DNA from: Archilochus colubris
Lineage: Eukaryota > Chordata > Aves > Apodiformes > Trochilidae
Direction of reading: 5' to 3'
NCBI GenBank assembly: GCA_023079485.1
Contig: CM041115.1
Location: 25,731,505-25,795,504, forward strand
DNA length: 64,000 nt
Part shown: positions 46,016-57,810 of the stretch, piece after piece
Numbering within the stretch: the stretch's first letter is position 1
How the letters are laid out: every line of letters starts with the position of its first letter
The notes under the pieces: model-generated
The model's database searches: none
Told to the model about the DNA's origin: nothing
What the model saw: only the letters and a program-made list of their open reading frames with translations
Position numbers and translations under genes: made by a program

Positions 46016-46192
46016 GAGAAATTGTTCTGCCTGTTGAAGTATTCAGAAATGGTAGATGGGTTAATTTGCAAGAATAGTTACGGCCTCTTAAGGCATGATA
46101 TTCATCCCACACACCTTCAGTTATGTCACGAGTCACAAATGCATGTCGTAGCAATTGTGCCAGCTTAATGGGGTTCAGGTGATGTAATCTTT
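45311..46192. other. AT-rich DNA right of the ERV
   Basis: No gene was recognised. A run of 28 T lies at 45984-46011. Confidence 0.6.
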
Positions 46193-46520
46193 TGTATGGG
46201 TTTTCTCTGGCAAGATTTTGGTAGTAGGTGTGCTACAGTGGTGGCTTCTGTGAGAAGATGTTAGAACCTTCCCTCACATCCAATGACAGCCAATACCACT
46301 GGCCAAGGCTGAGCGCATCAATAGAATCAGTAGTGTTTCTGTGATAAGATATTTAAGGAGGGGGAGGGGGAACCTGCATAGCACAGCTGGAAAAAGGAGT
46401 AAGACTCTGAGAGAAACACCAAGGTCAGTGAAGAAGGAGGGAGAGGAAGTGGTCCAGGTGTTGGAGTAGAGATTTCTCCACAGCTTTTGATGAAGACTGT
46501 GATGAGGAAGGTTGTGAGTG
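46193..46520 (+). mobile_element. ERVL-like LTR fragment, 5' part
   Basis: It begins TGTATGGG near 46193. It carries CAAGATTTTGGTAGTAGGTG, GTGGCTTCTGTGAGAAGATG, a TATA-like GATATTTAAGG at 46348, and ACACCAAGGTCAGTGAAGAA. The last phrase also occurs in the LTR at 55.7-56.7 kb (near 55951). The similarity fades near 46515, so only the first third or so of the LTR remains. I recognise the family from memory as one common in neoavian birds. Confidence 0.65.
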
Positions 46521-47166
46521 CAGCAAGTAGGTCATCACATTGAACTTGAAAAGTCCAAAGGCTTTTCCTCATTATTTGTAGACCTAGCTTTTCACAGTAC
46601 ATGCGTTTGTTTGTATCCTGTCTCTCTATAGTACAACACAGCAATTTTATTGCCAAAGGGGATCTTCAAAATCTTCAGGCAAGAGGAGAGTAAATTATGC
46701 AGTATTGTTCCCCTTAAAGAAATATTTTGACTGAAGGTTTAAATAACCAACCGTATTTAATCAATGAAGATTAAATTTTAAGAAGCTTTACAGGTATTGG
46801 CATGCAGTATGCGAGGATTTGGAAAATTCGTGTCTTCTACAGAGCATCTGGAGAATGAAATAAGGATGAAAAATAGGCAGAAAATCAGCATGATCTGAAC
46901 AGTAAGGAAACCATGCTAGACAATAATACTCAGGGTTTAAAGTTATAAATATTCTGTAAAACTAATAATGTTGAAAGACTTTCCTTCATTCTACTGCTAT
47001 ATCTTGTCGCAAGCATGAAAGAGGAAATAGTCTAAAAATCGTCATTTTATCAGTTTCCTTCAAACAACACTGCATAAAACTTAGCTTTACTTCAATGTCA
47101 TTTGCATTAAATTTTCACAGAAGTATGCACTTCATGTTGCTTTGTGGTAATACTTTTCCTCCCTTT

Positions 47167-47335
47167 TTTACAGGACCCAAAAGCATTTGCTTACCAGCAT
47201 CGTATTTCTGAACTGCTTCCAAACCTCAAGCTCTTATTCTCTCAGCCACATGAGAAGCTTCCTAGGAGCTTGACACTGAATATTCAGAGAATATTAATTG
47301 CATCCAGACAAGATTTTAGACTAAGGCTGCTATAG
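47167..47335 (+). other. Possible exon-like open segment
   Basis: CCCTTTTTTACAG at about 47161-47173 resembles a splice acceptor and is followed by 54 open codons to a stop at 47333. The peptide has no domain that I recognise. No donor, polyadenylation signal or partner exon was identified. Probably chance, listed so it is not lost. Confidence 0.12.
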
Positions 47336-47616
47336 GATTACCATGTAGAATTTCCCAAACTTAAATTATTTGGAAGTATCAAATTATTGTATTCATAGGC
47401 ATGAATTGCACTGTAGTTGAACATTTGCTGGCAAGCTGGTCTTTCAGTTTAGCTTTGTACATTGAGAGAAGTCTGATGTCATCTGGTTTTCTTTTGAGCA
47501 TATTCTTTAAATACTTTCCTATTAGATCCACTCTCCCTAAAAGTAGCCTTTATATGCCAGCAAGAAGAATCCTTTATACGATCTAATCTTATTGTTTAGA
47601 AATACCTCATCTGGGA

Positions 47617-47702
47617 AAAAAAAAAAAAACAACCCCCCCCCCCAAAAAAAGAAAAACCTAAAAACCAAAAAACAAAAAAACCCAGAAAAGGAAAAAAAAA
47701 AA
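47617..47702. repeat. A-rich/poly-C low-complexity tract
   Basis: A run of A, then a run of 11 C at about 47633-47643, then A-rich units with C and G. It creates spurious open frames on both strands. Confidence 0.9.
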
Positions 47703-48696
47703 TTAAAAAATGTATTATCAGTATTCACCATTCAAAGTGAAAAGTTCCTATACGGAAAATGGAGGATGTGGTTCAAATTGAATACATACGTATTTCTAAG
47801 TGAAAGTTATGTGGTGTTATGATGTTATTATGCTAAATTAAGACTCAGGGGAATAATGCTACAATTAATTTTTCTGTTTGTTTTTTTGTTTTGTTTTTTT
47901 TTTTTAATCAAATGTTTTAATTTTAATATATAAATTATAAGTATATTGCCTTCTATACAACTTAGGCCTGAATATTTTCTTGACCAAAGCTTGCTATGTA
48001 AAATTAAAAGAAAGCTTCAGCACCTTTCCCTTAGGCAATATTACCAAGCAGGTTTGGGGGCGTTTTTTGTTTGATTTGGGTTGACTTTTTGGTTAGTTGT
48101 TTGGATTTTTTTCACTGTGTCTGGTTAGCAGGAAACTAGTTATATTCTTACTTTGGAATTTAGGTTACCAGATACTGATTAGCCAGCAAGAGGTATTTCA
48201 CAGCTGGTATGCTCCTTTTTCTACATCTCTGGAAGCAACTATCTCAGACACATTTATACAGTGAAGAGTCTACCCCTGTTTTTGGTATGCTTTTAAATTT
48301 TGTTAATTGAAGTGGGTTGCTTTAAATTATTAAACAAAGAGGGGATTTGAACTAAGTAATTCAGTAAAATTATGAATTTTACTTATTTGTGAAGACATTA
48401 GAAAAGTGTCCAGTGAGTGTAAGCAGGTCAGTGGAACGAAGTCTCTTCTGAAGTCTAGCATTTGAGAAACAACCAAACAGCAACAGCGCAGGTAAATCTG
48501 TTTTCCACTTTCAATTTAGTTTTGAAGAAAACAGAAATATTTTTTTCTTATTTAAATTTTCTCTTGAGTCCTTTTTAGCTTGTAAACTATAAAAACCAAG
48601 TGATTTTACTTCATTCTCATTGCTCGTTCATGAATGCAACGTATTTGTTAAAAGGTTCTAGTAGCTTGTGCATTCGTATATTTCAATAGACTATAT

Positions 48697-48733
48697 AATT
48701 TCATATTTATGAGAGATAATTTCATATTTATGA
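48697..48733. repeat. Short tandem duplication, period 21 bp
   Basis: AATTTCATATTTATGA occurs at 48697 and again at 48718, separated by GAGAT. Confidence 0.85.
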
Positions 48734-51163
48734 AGACAAATAAGCTTTATTTGGAGTCCTGATGTTCACCAAAAACCACAAGGATTTATTGTTTAAATTT
48801 TCTCTTTTAAAAGAGAGCTCAGTGTTGAAGATCTCTTATTTTATATTATTCTTCTTTTGTGATATATTTTTACTCAAGCTCTATCTTGTCTCTGGGATAG
48901 CATAAAAAAAATTTTGGTTTTGCCCTTCCTGTTGCTGTTTTCAGTCATGGATTTTTTTAATTTTTTTTTCCAGTGAATGAGAATATTAGTCTAGTCCCTG
49001 GACTGATCAAGAAATCTTTTTTTTCAGTTTTTTCAGATTTAGATCAGGTTTGACACTCACAGATTTCAGTTTCACTTCTGGGAACTCCAACATATGTCAA
49101 TGATAGCAGAATATAGTGGGTGATGATACTCTTGCAAGTCATTCTCTTCCCTAGAGAATTAATGTACAAGTATAGCTGCTGTTAAGAGAAATCTTAGTCA
49201 TAATCCTCTGTATTTAACTGTTATTTTATTCTTTTCCTAAGTTCTGCTGGGTAGCAAATTGACAAACTTAGCAATGGCACTGAGAGCCTATTTTATTACA
49301 CAGACTTTCCATTAAATTGCCTGTTCTGTTTATATTTTTATATGCCAGTGTTGCAAAAGAGAGAAACTGCACATTTTTAAAGACTTCTCCTGTTCCCAGA
49401 AACATTATTGCTGGCCTTATTGACAGCAGCTCAGCACAATATTGCTGCTTCATATGTACCAGTCTGACAATACCAGTCTTTTATTTAGGACAAAATTCCC
49501 TTGGTTTATATGTATACTCAGGCTGACTGTTAAAACGCTGTTGCAACACTCCTTCATAATGCCTATTCTCAGTATATTCTCAGCATAGGTTTTAACTGCT
49601 GCTTATATGGTTGCTTCAATACATGGGCTTGTTACAGTCATGTCAAAGTCCAGTCCATTTAGTGACTATAAAATGTGGTTATGAATCCTCACATTTGCAG
49701 GACTTCTCTTGTAGAGAGTGAGTTACTTTTGTTGAGCCTGAGTATGGATTCTAATTTAATAAAAATAAGTTAAATACAAACAAAGAGGTGATAAATTAGC
49801 CACTGCTCTTCTGTTTTTAGACTCAGAATGCACACCTGGACTAGATGTTATCTCTGATTTCAGCAGATGGATAACTTGAAACTATATAGTATTTGAGATC
49901 TTCATAATTCTTCAACTTTTTATTTTCAGAGAATGCTTCATGTGTAAGAATGAACAATTACACTCATATTATAAGCAGATAGCTGAGATTCAGAGGGCCA
50001 AATCTGTGCAAGAGCTGAAAGGGATATATTTAATCCCCCAATCAAGGAACCAGCAAAGATTTTCTAATCTTTCCATTAATCTAAATGCTTATGTTTCAAT
50101 ACCAGAAATTAATTTTCTACTGCTGATGTACAAGGTCAGGCTACTGCTGTGCAACAAAAATTTCAGCAGATTCCATATTCTAAACCCTTTCAGAATCTCC
50201 AGCAAAATACGGTGGCAAAGAAGCAGCATCATCTGTTTTACCATTGCAATTAGATAGCATTAAGTTCTAATTTACTCTTATTTGAAGCAGAATTTGACTG
50301 CTTTCCTGGTAGGTCATAAAGGTAGGTTCATCTCTAGATCCAAATTTAAAGGATATCTCTTTCATTCTAGACTGAATAATGCAAACAACGGAGCATTCAG
50401 CAGAATGGACCAGGTTCATAAATCACATATGGAAGAGAATATATATGAAAACAGTTTAAGCAGGTGTGCTGTGACACTATTTACTTAGAGGAGCCCTGAA
50501 ATTCAAGTGCTATCTAATCTAAACAACCTCCAAGGACAGAAATGGAAGTCAAGGGTGAAGAGCATTAGAATTTAGGAATTTTTTGTCAATATTTCTCTTC
50601 AGAAACTTAAGTGATAGGAAAGATTACATGCTGCAGGACTGTATGCATCTGCAGATTTAGGTGTCACTTAACTACCACTTAGAGAAACTCAGTGCTTCTG
50701 TTCAGCACCTAGATAAGATTGTTACTTTAGTTCTAAGTTTCTTACTGAACAGTACAAAAAAGGTCTGTTTTCTCTACCATTCCAGTTATTGAGTTTTCTC
50801 ATTTTTATAGCTATTGCACCTTAAGAAAATGTAGATCTACTGCTTACAGCAAGACCATTGGTATCACTGATACACCCTGAGACCAAAGGGATTAGTATTA
50901 TGCTTTACAGTGTAACAAATGATGTTAAGGTTGGAATTCTCCTTTTGTGAGAAAGAGGGCTGCAGGAACACTGAGAAAAGGCTCAATTCAGGCAAGTTCT
51001 GCTACTAACATGATACATGTGTAAATGGAAAAATTTATAACTGAATAGCTACCTAATGAACATGGCATTATAGCATTTGTTAATTAGATACTTTCTACCA
51101 TTGTGATTTTGTCCTGTTTGTGTTACTTTGTACAGTCCTTTGTTGTTTTATTCTTAAAAAATT

Positions 51164-51204
51164 TATATATATGTATATATATATATATAAATATTATATA
51201 TATA
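51164..51204. repeat. (TA)n microsatellite
   Basis: TATATATATGTATATATATATATA-like run with one G interruption, then TATTATATATATA. Composition is nearly pure A and T. Confidence 0.9.
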
Positions 51205-51479
51205 AGTTCAATCTTTTGTTGGGTTAATTAATTTTTTTTAATAAATAATTTAGGATAAATGGGTAAAAGGTTATAATGTCATTGCTATTGCTACAAACTG
51301 AATTCATAATGAGGGAATTGCCAGTACCTTAGCCAGGATTTGGGCTTATTCTGATACACAGTCTAAAAAGAGTACTGAAAAACAGGTTTAAAAAATGTCA
51401 GGCACTATTCAGAAGATGCTGTAAAATATTTAATCTTGTTTTGTAACAGCAGTGAAACAAAAAGATGAAGCAAGATCAA

Positions 51480-51987
51480 TGTTGGACAATTGACTTCTGA
51501 TAAGCACAGTGACTGTAAAGTCAGGTGAGGGATCTCGTCCAGGTAAAGCTCATGCTGAGCTGAAGCCCCCTGCTACCTGGCCAATGACCAGCTAAGGACC
51601 ATCAAGCTAGATAAGGGCCAATCTGGACAATATCTCTGGTGTGCTTACAATGGGATAAGAAACATGAAAGAAGAAACATTCTTGATGTTTGAATCTACCC
51701 AAGGAGCAATGTAAGGAATGCCAATGTGTTCATTCTGTGCAGCTGAGGACTGGACTTTTGGCCTGTCTAGAACTGGATCGTCACCTCAGGAATAAGGATT
51801 ATAGAGATATCTCTCTCTCTCTCTTTCAAAAGCCTTGCCAGTTCTTTACCAAGTCACTTAACATTGCTTGTGCTATTTGTTGTCCACCAAATAAAATATT
51901 TTGTTTGCACCGGACCCATAGTGGTTGGACTTTGTTCTCACAGGATCCGAATAGTAAGTTACATTGACCACAGGGTGGATCATAACA
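51480..51987 (+). mobile_element. Candidate solo LTR
   Basis: The block of about 508 bases starts TGTTGGACAA and ends GGATCATAACA, with TGTT/AACA at its ends. It holds two CCAAT motifs (about 51571 and 51618) and an AATAAA at 51890-51895 followed by a T/G-rich stretch. It is richer in G and C than its surroundings. No second copy exists in the window, and the TATA box and target duplication are not clear. Boundaries are tentative. Confidence 0.4.
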
Positions 51988-54697
51988 CAAGGTAATCTCT
52001 CAAAACTTTCAACAACTCTAACTTTCACATATGCTTCTGCCAGCTCAATGAGTTCAGAATGCTTGCTTATTTATTATTATTTATTAGGCTTTGAAACTCT
52101 GGGTATGAAATAAATTTAATACAATGCCTTGATTCTGTTATTGTTTACCAATCTACTTAGCTAGTAGATATTTTTTTCTATGTTTAATAAGCAAACGGTA
52201 ATTTTACTGTATTATGGATACTTGTATAATTTAAGTACTTTTTTATTCTCAATTTTTGTGGAAATCTTTTTTTTTTTTTTTTACTTTATTAGGTTGTCAT
52301 AATAAATACTTCAGTAGAAACACCTTCTTGCAAAAGGGTGGGTCTTGCATATTCCATCTCTACTGTTTTTTGAGCACACCTTAGTTTCCTGAATGCCCTG
52401 CTGTTGATGGAGATGGAGATTTTGATGGAGAAATACTTAGTATTTGCTCATGAGTTTGACATCTAGTTACTCCACGTTGAAATGATTCCACCATTCTGGG
52501 CATAGAAGCATATAGTTAATTTTCAGGAACATTTTTTTGAAAACATATTCGTAGTGGCTTCAGCTAGCAATTCAGTGGAGTATCCAAGGATCAAAACTGA
52601 CATGAAAAATATGCCTAAATGGAGAACCAAAGGCAGGCAGGAGATAATGGTGATGTTAAAGGAACTTTCAGCTACCACATGCATTAACAGGTAACTTCAC
52701 AGCCCTGCACCTTGTTTTGGATAAATAGACATGTCTGCCCTTTAACAATCTTAGTTGATTTGGAAATAACATTTCCATATAAATCTTAGAAAATCTATAT
52801 CATTCCTTGACTGGCAGATTTGTTAATGTAAAAAAAAAAAAATTATAATGTTGAATAAAAATAAAAGCTATTCTGGAGATTTCTTCATAGTTTGTTTTTA
52901 TGTTTGTCTTATGTGTGAATGTCCACACATTCATGTGCATGACATTTTTATTTTCCTACCTCTACATATAAATGAGGCCATTGTAATTATTATAAGTATC
53001 AGTTATACTTAGAAAACCACTTGATATGTGTGTTGATTATTAGCAATTAAACATTTGGTTCTTAGTCAGCAGCCATATGTGATTTGATTAGCTTAATACT
53101 TTATTGTATAATTGGTTTTTTTACAAGTCAATAAAATGTTGGTATTAAAAGGTAATAATAGTAGAAAAATCTGGATATTCAGCACAATGTAACTGTAGTC
53201 TGAGAAACAGTGCAGTAGTGCTAATTATATGGTATATAATGAATGACAGCTTGTGGAGTTAACCTTAGATCTATGAAACAAAAGATTAGCAAAATAACTA
53301 AAGTGCTTTAACTGTTGATTATGCACTTCTTTTTGACAAAAATGTCCTACACTAAGGGAGTTGTGATTCAGCTTTAGTATTTTACCTGAAAATGGCAAAG
53401 TAGCATAGAGAACAATCCAGCAATTTACTTCCTTTGTAGGAAAGGAATGGCTAATTCTGCATTGAGATGAACACAGATGTTTTATTTTCAACAATAATGA
53501 CACAGGAAAAATGGCAGATTACCTTTAAAGGGTATATGAGATTTGCACAGAAGTAAAAGTAACCAAAGTACCGATACTCTTTATATCAGAAAAAGATATT
53601 TTTTCTCACGTAAATATTTCTGCAATGACTACTGTACATTTGCAGTGTGAAATTGTAAAAACATTACTACATTCTTTTCTGTAAGCACAAATTCAGCCTT
53701 TCCTTTGGTCACCATGGAGAGCAATTTTTAGTAGTACAAAGCAACAGTATTATGTGAGGTAAGGGGGATGGAAGTAGTTTAGAATAAAAGCAAGCAGCTT
53801 ATTTGTGTGCTTTATGGCTGCTGCTATAGCACATGCCATGAATCTGTGTACAGTCTTTCTCGTAGTGACCCGTATATCATATGGGAATTGATGTATTTTA
53901 AAAATGCCAGCAATATGCAGGAAAACCTGCTTAAGCAATGAAAATATTTTTCTGATCAGGGAGGTAATTTACTGCAAACTTTTCTGTACACATAAAACTG
54001 TGCATCTTCCTCCGCCAAGCTGGTCACCTCCTGTTTGCATGTGGCTGATGACAGGATATATATTAACATTTGATGAGCTATAGTAAATGAGTGTGCGGAG
54101 AGTGGAACTGAACCTGGTATGGCACTATGAAAACACAGAGGAGTGGAATCTAATCTGGCATCTTTCATGCCACTGAACCCCAGATATTTCCTCAAAGGGC
54201 TGTCCTGTATTACTCTGCTGTATGAGACAGATTTACAGCCCAGCTTCACACCATAGTGACAGCCTTTATTCAGTTAGTGGTTTGTTTTCAGAGACAGGAA
54301 GAAGTATTAGCATGCACAAAGCCCTTGTAGTCTTTGAAATACTATGTTGGGACAAAGCACACAATTATTATGAAGCCTCTCAGCAAATATAATTTTTATA
54401 TTTCAAACATTTAGCTTGCATTCTGTCAAAGAACATTAGAACCTTGCCTATGCTTATATTCTTTAGTATTTCCCTCTTCTGCATGGTGGAAAAACTTGCA
54501 TTGAGTGCCCATGCACAGTAGTATCTTTCTTGTATATAAACAAAATAACTTAAACTTCTATGCACCTTGTTTGCTTGTGCAGCACATTTATTTCTAAATG
54601 TTCCAAAATCTCATTTGTCTTAATACACAGGAGGGAAAAAATGAGAAGCTAGAGTACCAACAGTCTATCTTATTTCCTCTGGTAGGAGCTCATACTT
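51988..54697. other. Unique AT-rich DNA
   Basis: No gene was recognised. A T run lies at about 52268-52283 and an A run at about 52830-52841. Confidence 0.55.
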
Positions 54698-55590
54698 CAT
54701 AGAATCATAGAACAATTTGGTTTGCAAGAGACCTCTAAAGCTCATCTACTCCAAGCCCCTGCATTAATCAGGGACACTCTCAACTAGATTAGGTTGCTCA
54801 GAGCCTCATCAAACCTCACCTTGAATATCTCCAGGGATGAGGTCTCAAATACCTCTCTAGGCAACCTGTTCCATTTTTCCACTACCCTCAAGATTAAGAA
54901 TTTTCTTAACATCCAATCTAAATCTTATATTCTCTAATTTAAAACCATTGCTTCTCATCCTGTCACTCCAGGACCTCGCAAACAGGCCATCTTCAGCCTT
55001 CCTGTAGGCCCCCCTGTTCAGGTATTGAAAGGTTTCTATTAGATCTCCCTGGAGCCTTTTTTCTCTAGGCTGAACAACCCCAGCTCCTTCACCCTGTCTT
55101 CATAGGAAAGGTGTTCCAGCCCCCTGATCATTTTCATGGCCTTTATCTGGATCCATTTCATCATGGGTCCTTCTTGTATTGAGGGCTCCAGAGATGGACG
55201 CAGTACTCCAGGTGAGGTATTACCAGAGCAGAGTGAAATGGCAGAATCACCTCTGTACCATGCTTTTTCTGGACTGCAAGAATGTGTTGTTGGCTCAGTT
55301 GTCCATGTCATTCTGGATGATATCCTGACCTTCTGGCTTATCAACTGCACCACTCAGCTTGGTGTCATCTGCAAACTTGCTGGTGGTGCACTCAATCCCA
55401 CTGTCTATATAGTTGCTAAAATTATTAAACAGTGTCGGTCTCAGTACAGATCCCCAAGTGACGCCACTTTTCACTGGTCTCCATCTGGACTTTGATCATT
55501 GACTACTACCCTCTGGGTATGACCATCTAGCCAATTCCTTATCCAGTGAACAGTCCACCCATCAAATCTGTATCTCTCCAATTTGGTGGA
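54698..55590 (-). mobile_element. CR1 copy, RT palm to 3' end, antisense
   Basis: It starts with the octamer tail CATAGAATCATAGAACAATT. The minus strand encodes [16 protein letters not shown] near 55050-55100 and, further 5', [20 protein letters not shown] (about 55525-55585) and TSKFADDTKL (about 55350-55380, the RT active-site block). At about 893 bases it is the longest uninterrupted CR1 piece here. It breaks off at 55590, where a sense CR1 begins; a further antisense RT piece follows at 56750. Confidence 0.9.
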
Positions 55591-55697
55591 TATGGAACAA
55601 GGTCCCCAAGGAAGTGGGTGCAGAACCAAGCCTGCCTGAGTTCAGGAAGGGCTTGGATGATGCTCTAGAGCACATGCTGTGATTCTGGGAGTACCTT
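55591..55697 (+). mobile_element. CR1 3' end, sense, first part of a split copy
   Basis: TATGGAACAAGGTCCCCAAG and then GGGCTTGGATGATGCTCTAG are CR1 C-terminal and 3' UTR sequence in sense orientation. The tail is interrupted by an LTR and resumes at 56680. Confidence 0.78.
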
Positions 55698-56679
55698 AAT
55701 CTCTTGGGTCAGTGCAGTGGTGTTTTGGAAGCAGGATGGGCCACAAGGGTAGCTTTTCTAAGAAGGTGCTGGATGCTCCCTCGGTTTCAATCCCTGACCT
55801 GTCTCTGCCCAAGGCTGAGCAAATGTGGGAATTGAATGTGCCTCTGCAAGTAACATATTGAAGAAGGGGGAAATAAAGCTGCAAAAATATAAGAAAAAGA
55901 CCCGCAGAGCAGAGCAGAGGATTAAATGACAGAGAAATGCCAGAGAAAAAGCACCAAGGTCAGTGAAGAAGGAGGGGGAAAGGTGCTGAGCAGAGGTGGT
56001 ATGACAGCTGTCCCCCTGCAGCCTATGAAGAAGTATAGGTGGAGCAGTTCTTGAAAAACCCAGTGGGGTATATGTTGATTTGTAGCAGCCTATGCAGGAT
56101 TTCAGAGAAGGGCAAATGTAGATCTACAGCTATGGAAGACCCCGTGCTAGAGAAAGTGACTGTTACCAAATCAGACCTTGACTCTGTGGGTAGACTACTC
56201 CAGAGCAGTCCATTCCTGAGAAACTGCACCTGGCGAGAGGGACTCATGTCAGATGGGTTCATGAAGGTTCATGGGTTCCTCCTGTTGGAAGAACCCTGTG
56301 TTGTGGAAGAACATGAGAAGTCTTCCCCTTGAGGAGGAAAAACAGCAGAAACAATGTGCGGTGAACTGCCCCTAAACCTGCACTCCTTTTCCCTCTGTAC
56401 CACTGAGGGGGAGGCAGGAGTGAAGTAATCTGAGCCTGGGAGGAGGGGATGTGTGGCCATATTTCCTCTTTTCTCCTTGTACAGTAAATTAAGTTTTTTC
56501 TTTCCCAAGTAGAGCCTGTCTGGGTTTTTTGCCCGTTACTGTTATTGGGGAATGCAAACCTCCCAGTCCCTGTCTAAATTAATGACCCTTAAGATGGATT
56601 TCTCCTCCTTGCCCACAGTGGGAGTGGGGGCTGAGTGAGCAGAGGCCTGGTTGATACCAGATGTGCCTAAGCCATGACA
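55698..56679 (+). mobile_element. ERVL-like solo LTR inside a CR1 tail
   Basis: It shares GAAGGTGCTGGATGCTCCCT and CACCAAGGTCAGTGAAGAAG with the fragment at 46193-46520. Later parts (CAGTAAATTAAG, CCCGTTACTGTTATTGGGG and a CATGACA end) fit the 3' part of the same LTR family as I remember it. The polyadenylation signal is degenerate. The left edge is uncertain between about 55696 and 55721. Short open frames on both strands within it are shadows. Confidence 0.72.
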
Positions 56680-56749
56680 CCTACACAGAGCAGGAGTTGG
56701 AATTGATGATCTTGATGGGTTCCTTCCAACTCGGCATATTCTCTGATTC
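56680..56749 (+). mobile_element. CR1 3' tail, second part of the split copy
   Basis: CAGGAGTTGGAATTGATGAT, GGGTTCCTTCCAACTCGGCA and a terminal ATTCTCTGATTC are the last bases of a sense CR1, continuing the piece cut at about 55697. Confidence 0.82.
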
Positions 56750-56912
56750 CCAGGGTCCTCCTTACTACCCTTTCTGAAAATGGTGTAATATGTCCTTTCT
56801 TCCAGTCACCAGGGACTTCGCCTGACTGCCATGACTTTTCAAATATTATGGAGAGTGGCTTGGCAACTGCACCCATCAATTGTCTCAAGACTCTGTGGTG
56901 CATGTCATTAAT
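56750..56912 (-). mobile_element. CR1 RT N-terminal piece, antisense
   Basis: The minus strand encodes VAKPLSIIFEKSWQSGEVPG followed by DWKKGHITP, and then in another frame IFRKGSKEDPG. These blocks lie upstream of the RT segment that ends the antisense copy at 55590. It is probably the 5' part of that same copy, separated by the sense CR1 insertion, with an intervening RT stretch lost. Confidence 0.83.
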
Positions 56913-57400
56913 CAGTAATATCTGAAGGGTCTGACGCCGTATAGCAGAAATTCTATATATTCTTCATTTTACCAAAATTAAAAGAAAACTTTTAGGCGTG
57001 CTAGAAGATTAAATAAAAAAGAATATATGAAATAAAATTTTATATTACTGCATATAAATACAGTACAGCCTTTGGTGCTGGGTTTAATTTTGATCATCCA
57101 ACAAGGCCATATTTATACCTGTTAAACCAAATAGCTAAATATACTAGAAAGATTGTGAGCTAAATTGGTATTTGTGTTGAAGATTTTCTTTGTATGCAAG
57201 AAAATAAGAAAGATTGGTTTCATTAATTTTGCCTAGAAAATTGGTTCTTCTGCTTGAGAAAGGATACTTGGTATACTTCTCACAAATAAGTAAATAAAAA
57301 GAGAGGGGCTCATTTTATCATGTTTATTTAATTCTTTAAATCTGTATTATTGCTCTTGCTTTGTTTCATTTCCTCTGGAAATGCAGTGTCAGTAAGCATA
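56913..57400. other. AT-rich DNA
   Basis: Nothing recognised. Confidence 0.6.
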
Positions 57401-57810
57401 TCTGGAGCATACCTAGAGAGGGGTAACAAAGCTCATGAAGGGCCTGGAGCACAAGTCCTGTGAGGAGCAGCTGAGGGAGCTGGGGCTGCTTAGTCTGGAG
57501 AAGAGGAGGCTGAGAGGAGACATTATTGCTCCTTAGTGGACTGTGATAGGACCAGAGGGAATGGATGGAAGCTGTGCCAGGGGAGGTTTAGGCTGGATGT
57601 TAGGAAACATTTTTTCACTGGAAGGGTTGTCAGGCATTGGAATGTCCTGCCCAGGACAGTGGTGGAGTCACCATCCCTGGAGGTATTAAAGGTGCTTGAA
57701 GCTGATCCTTAGGGACATAATTTAGTACTTAGCTTATGGTGTTGGTCAAAGGTTGGTCTGGATGATCTTGGAGGTCTCTCCCAATTCAAAACATTCTGTG
57801 ATTCTATATA
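57401..57810 (+). mobile_element. CR1 3' end, sense
   Basis: [20 protein letters not shown] is encoded near 57439-57500, followed by GAGAAGAGGAGGCTGAGAGG, AGGTTTAGGCTGGATGTTAG and a tail GGATGATCTTGGAGGTCTCT ending ATTCTGTGATTCTATA. It is 5'-truncated. Confidence 0.92.

Larger units (their letters stand above)
46521..51163. other. Unique AT-rich DNA
   Basis: No supported gene over about 4.6 kb. Low-complexity A/C tract at 47617-47702, T-rich tract at 47878-47907, and a 21-bp tandem duplication at 48697-48733. Open frames at 49940-50257 (105 codons) and 50282-50488 have no recognisable domain. Confidence 0.5.

Noticed and set aside
47592..47822. Lysine-rich open frame
   Set aside because: It is produced by the A-rich/poly-C tract.
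49940..50257. 105-codon open frame as a host gene
   Set aside because: No domain, AT-driven composition and no supporting splice sites.
56039..56332. 97-codon open frame, plus strand
   Set aside because: It lies wholly inside an LTR; no retroviral gene is expected there.
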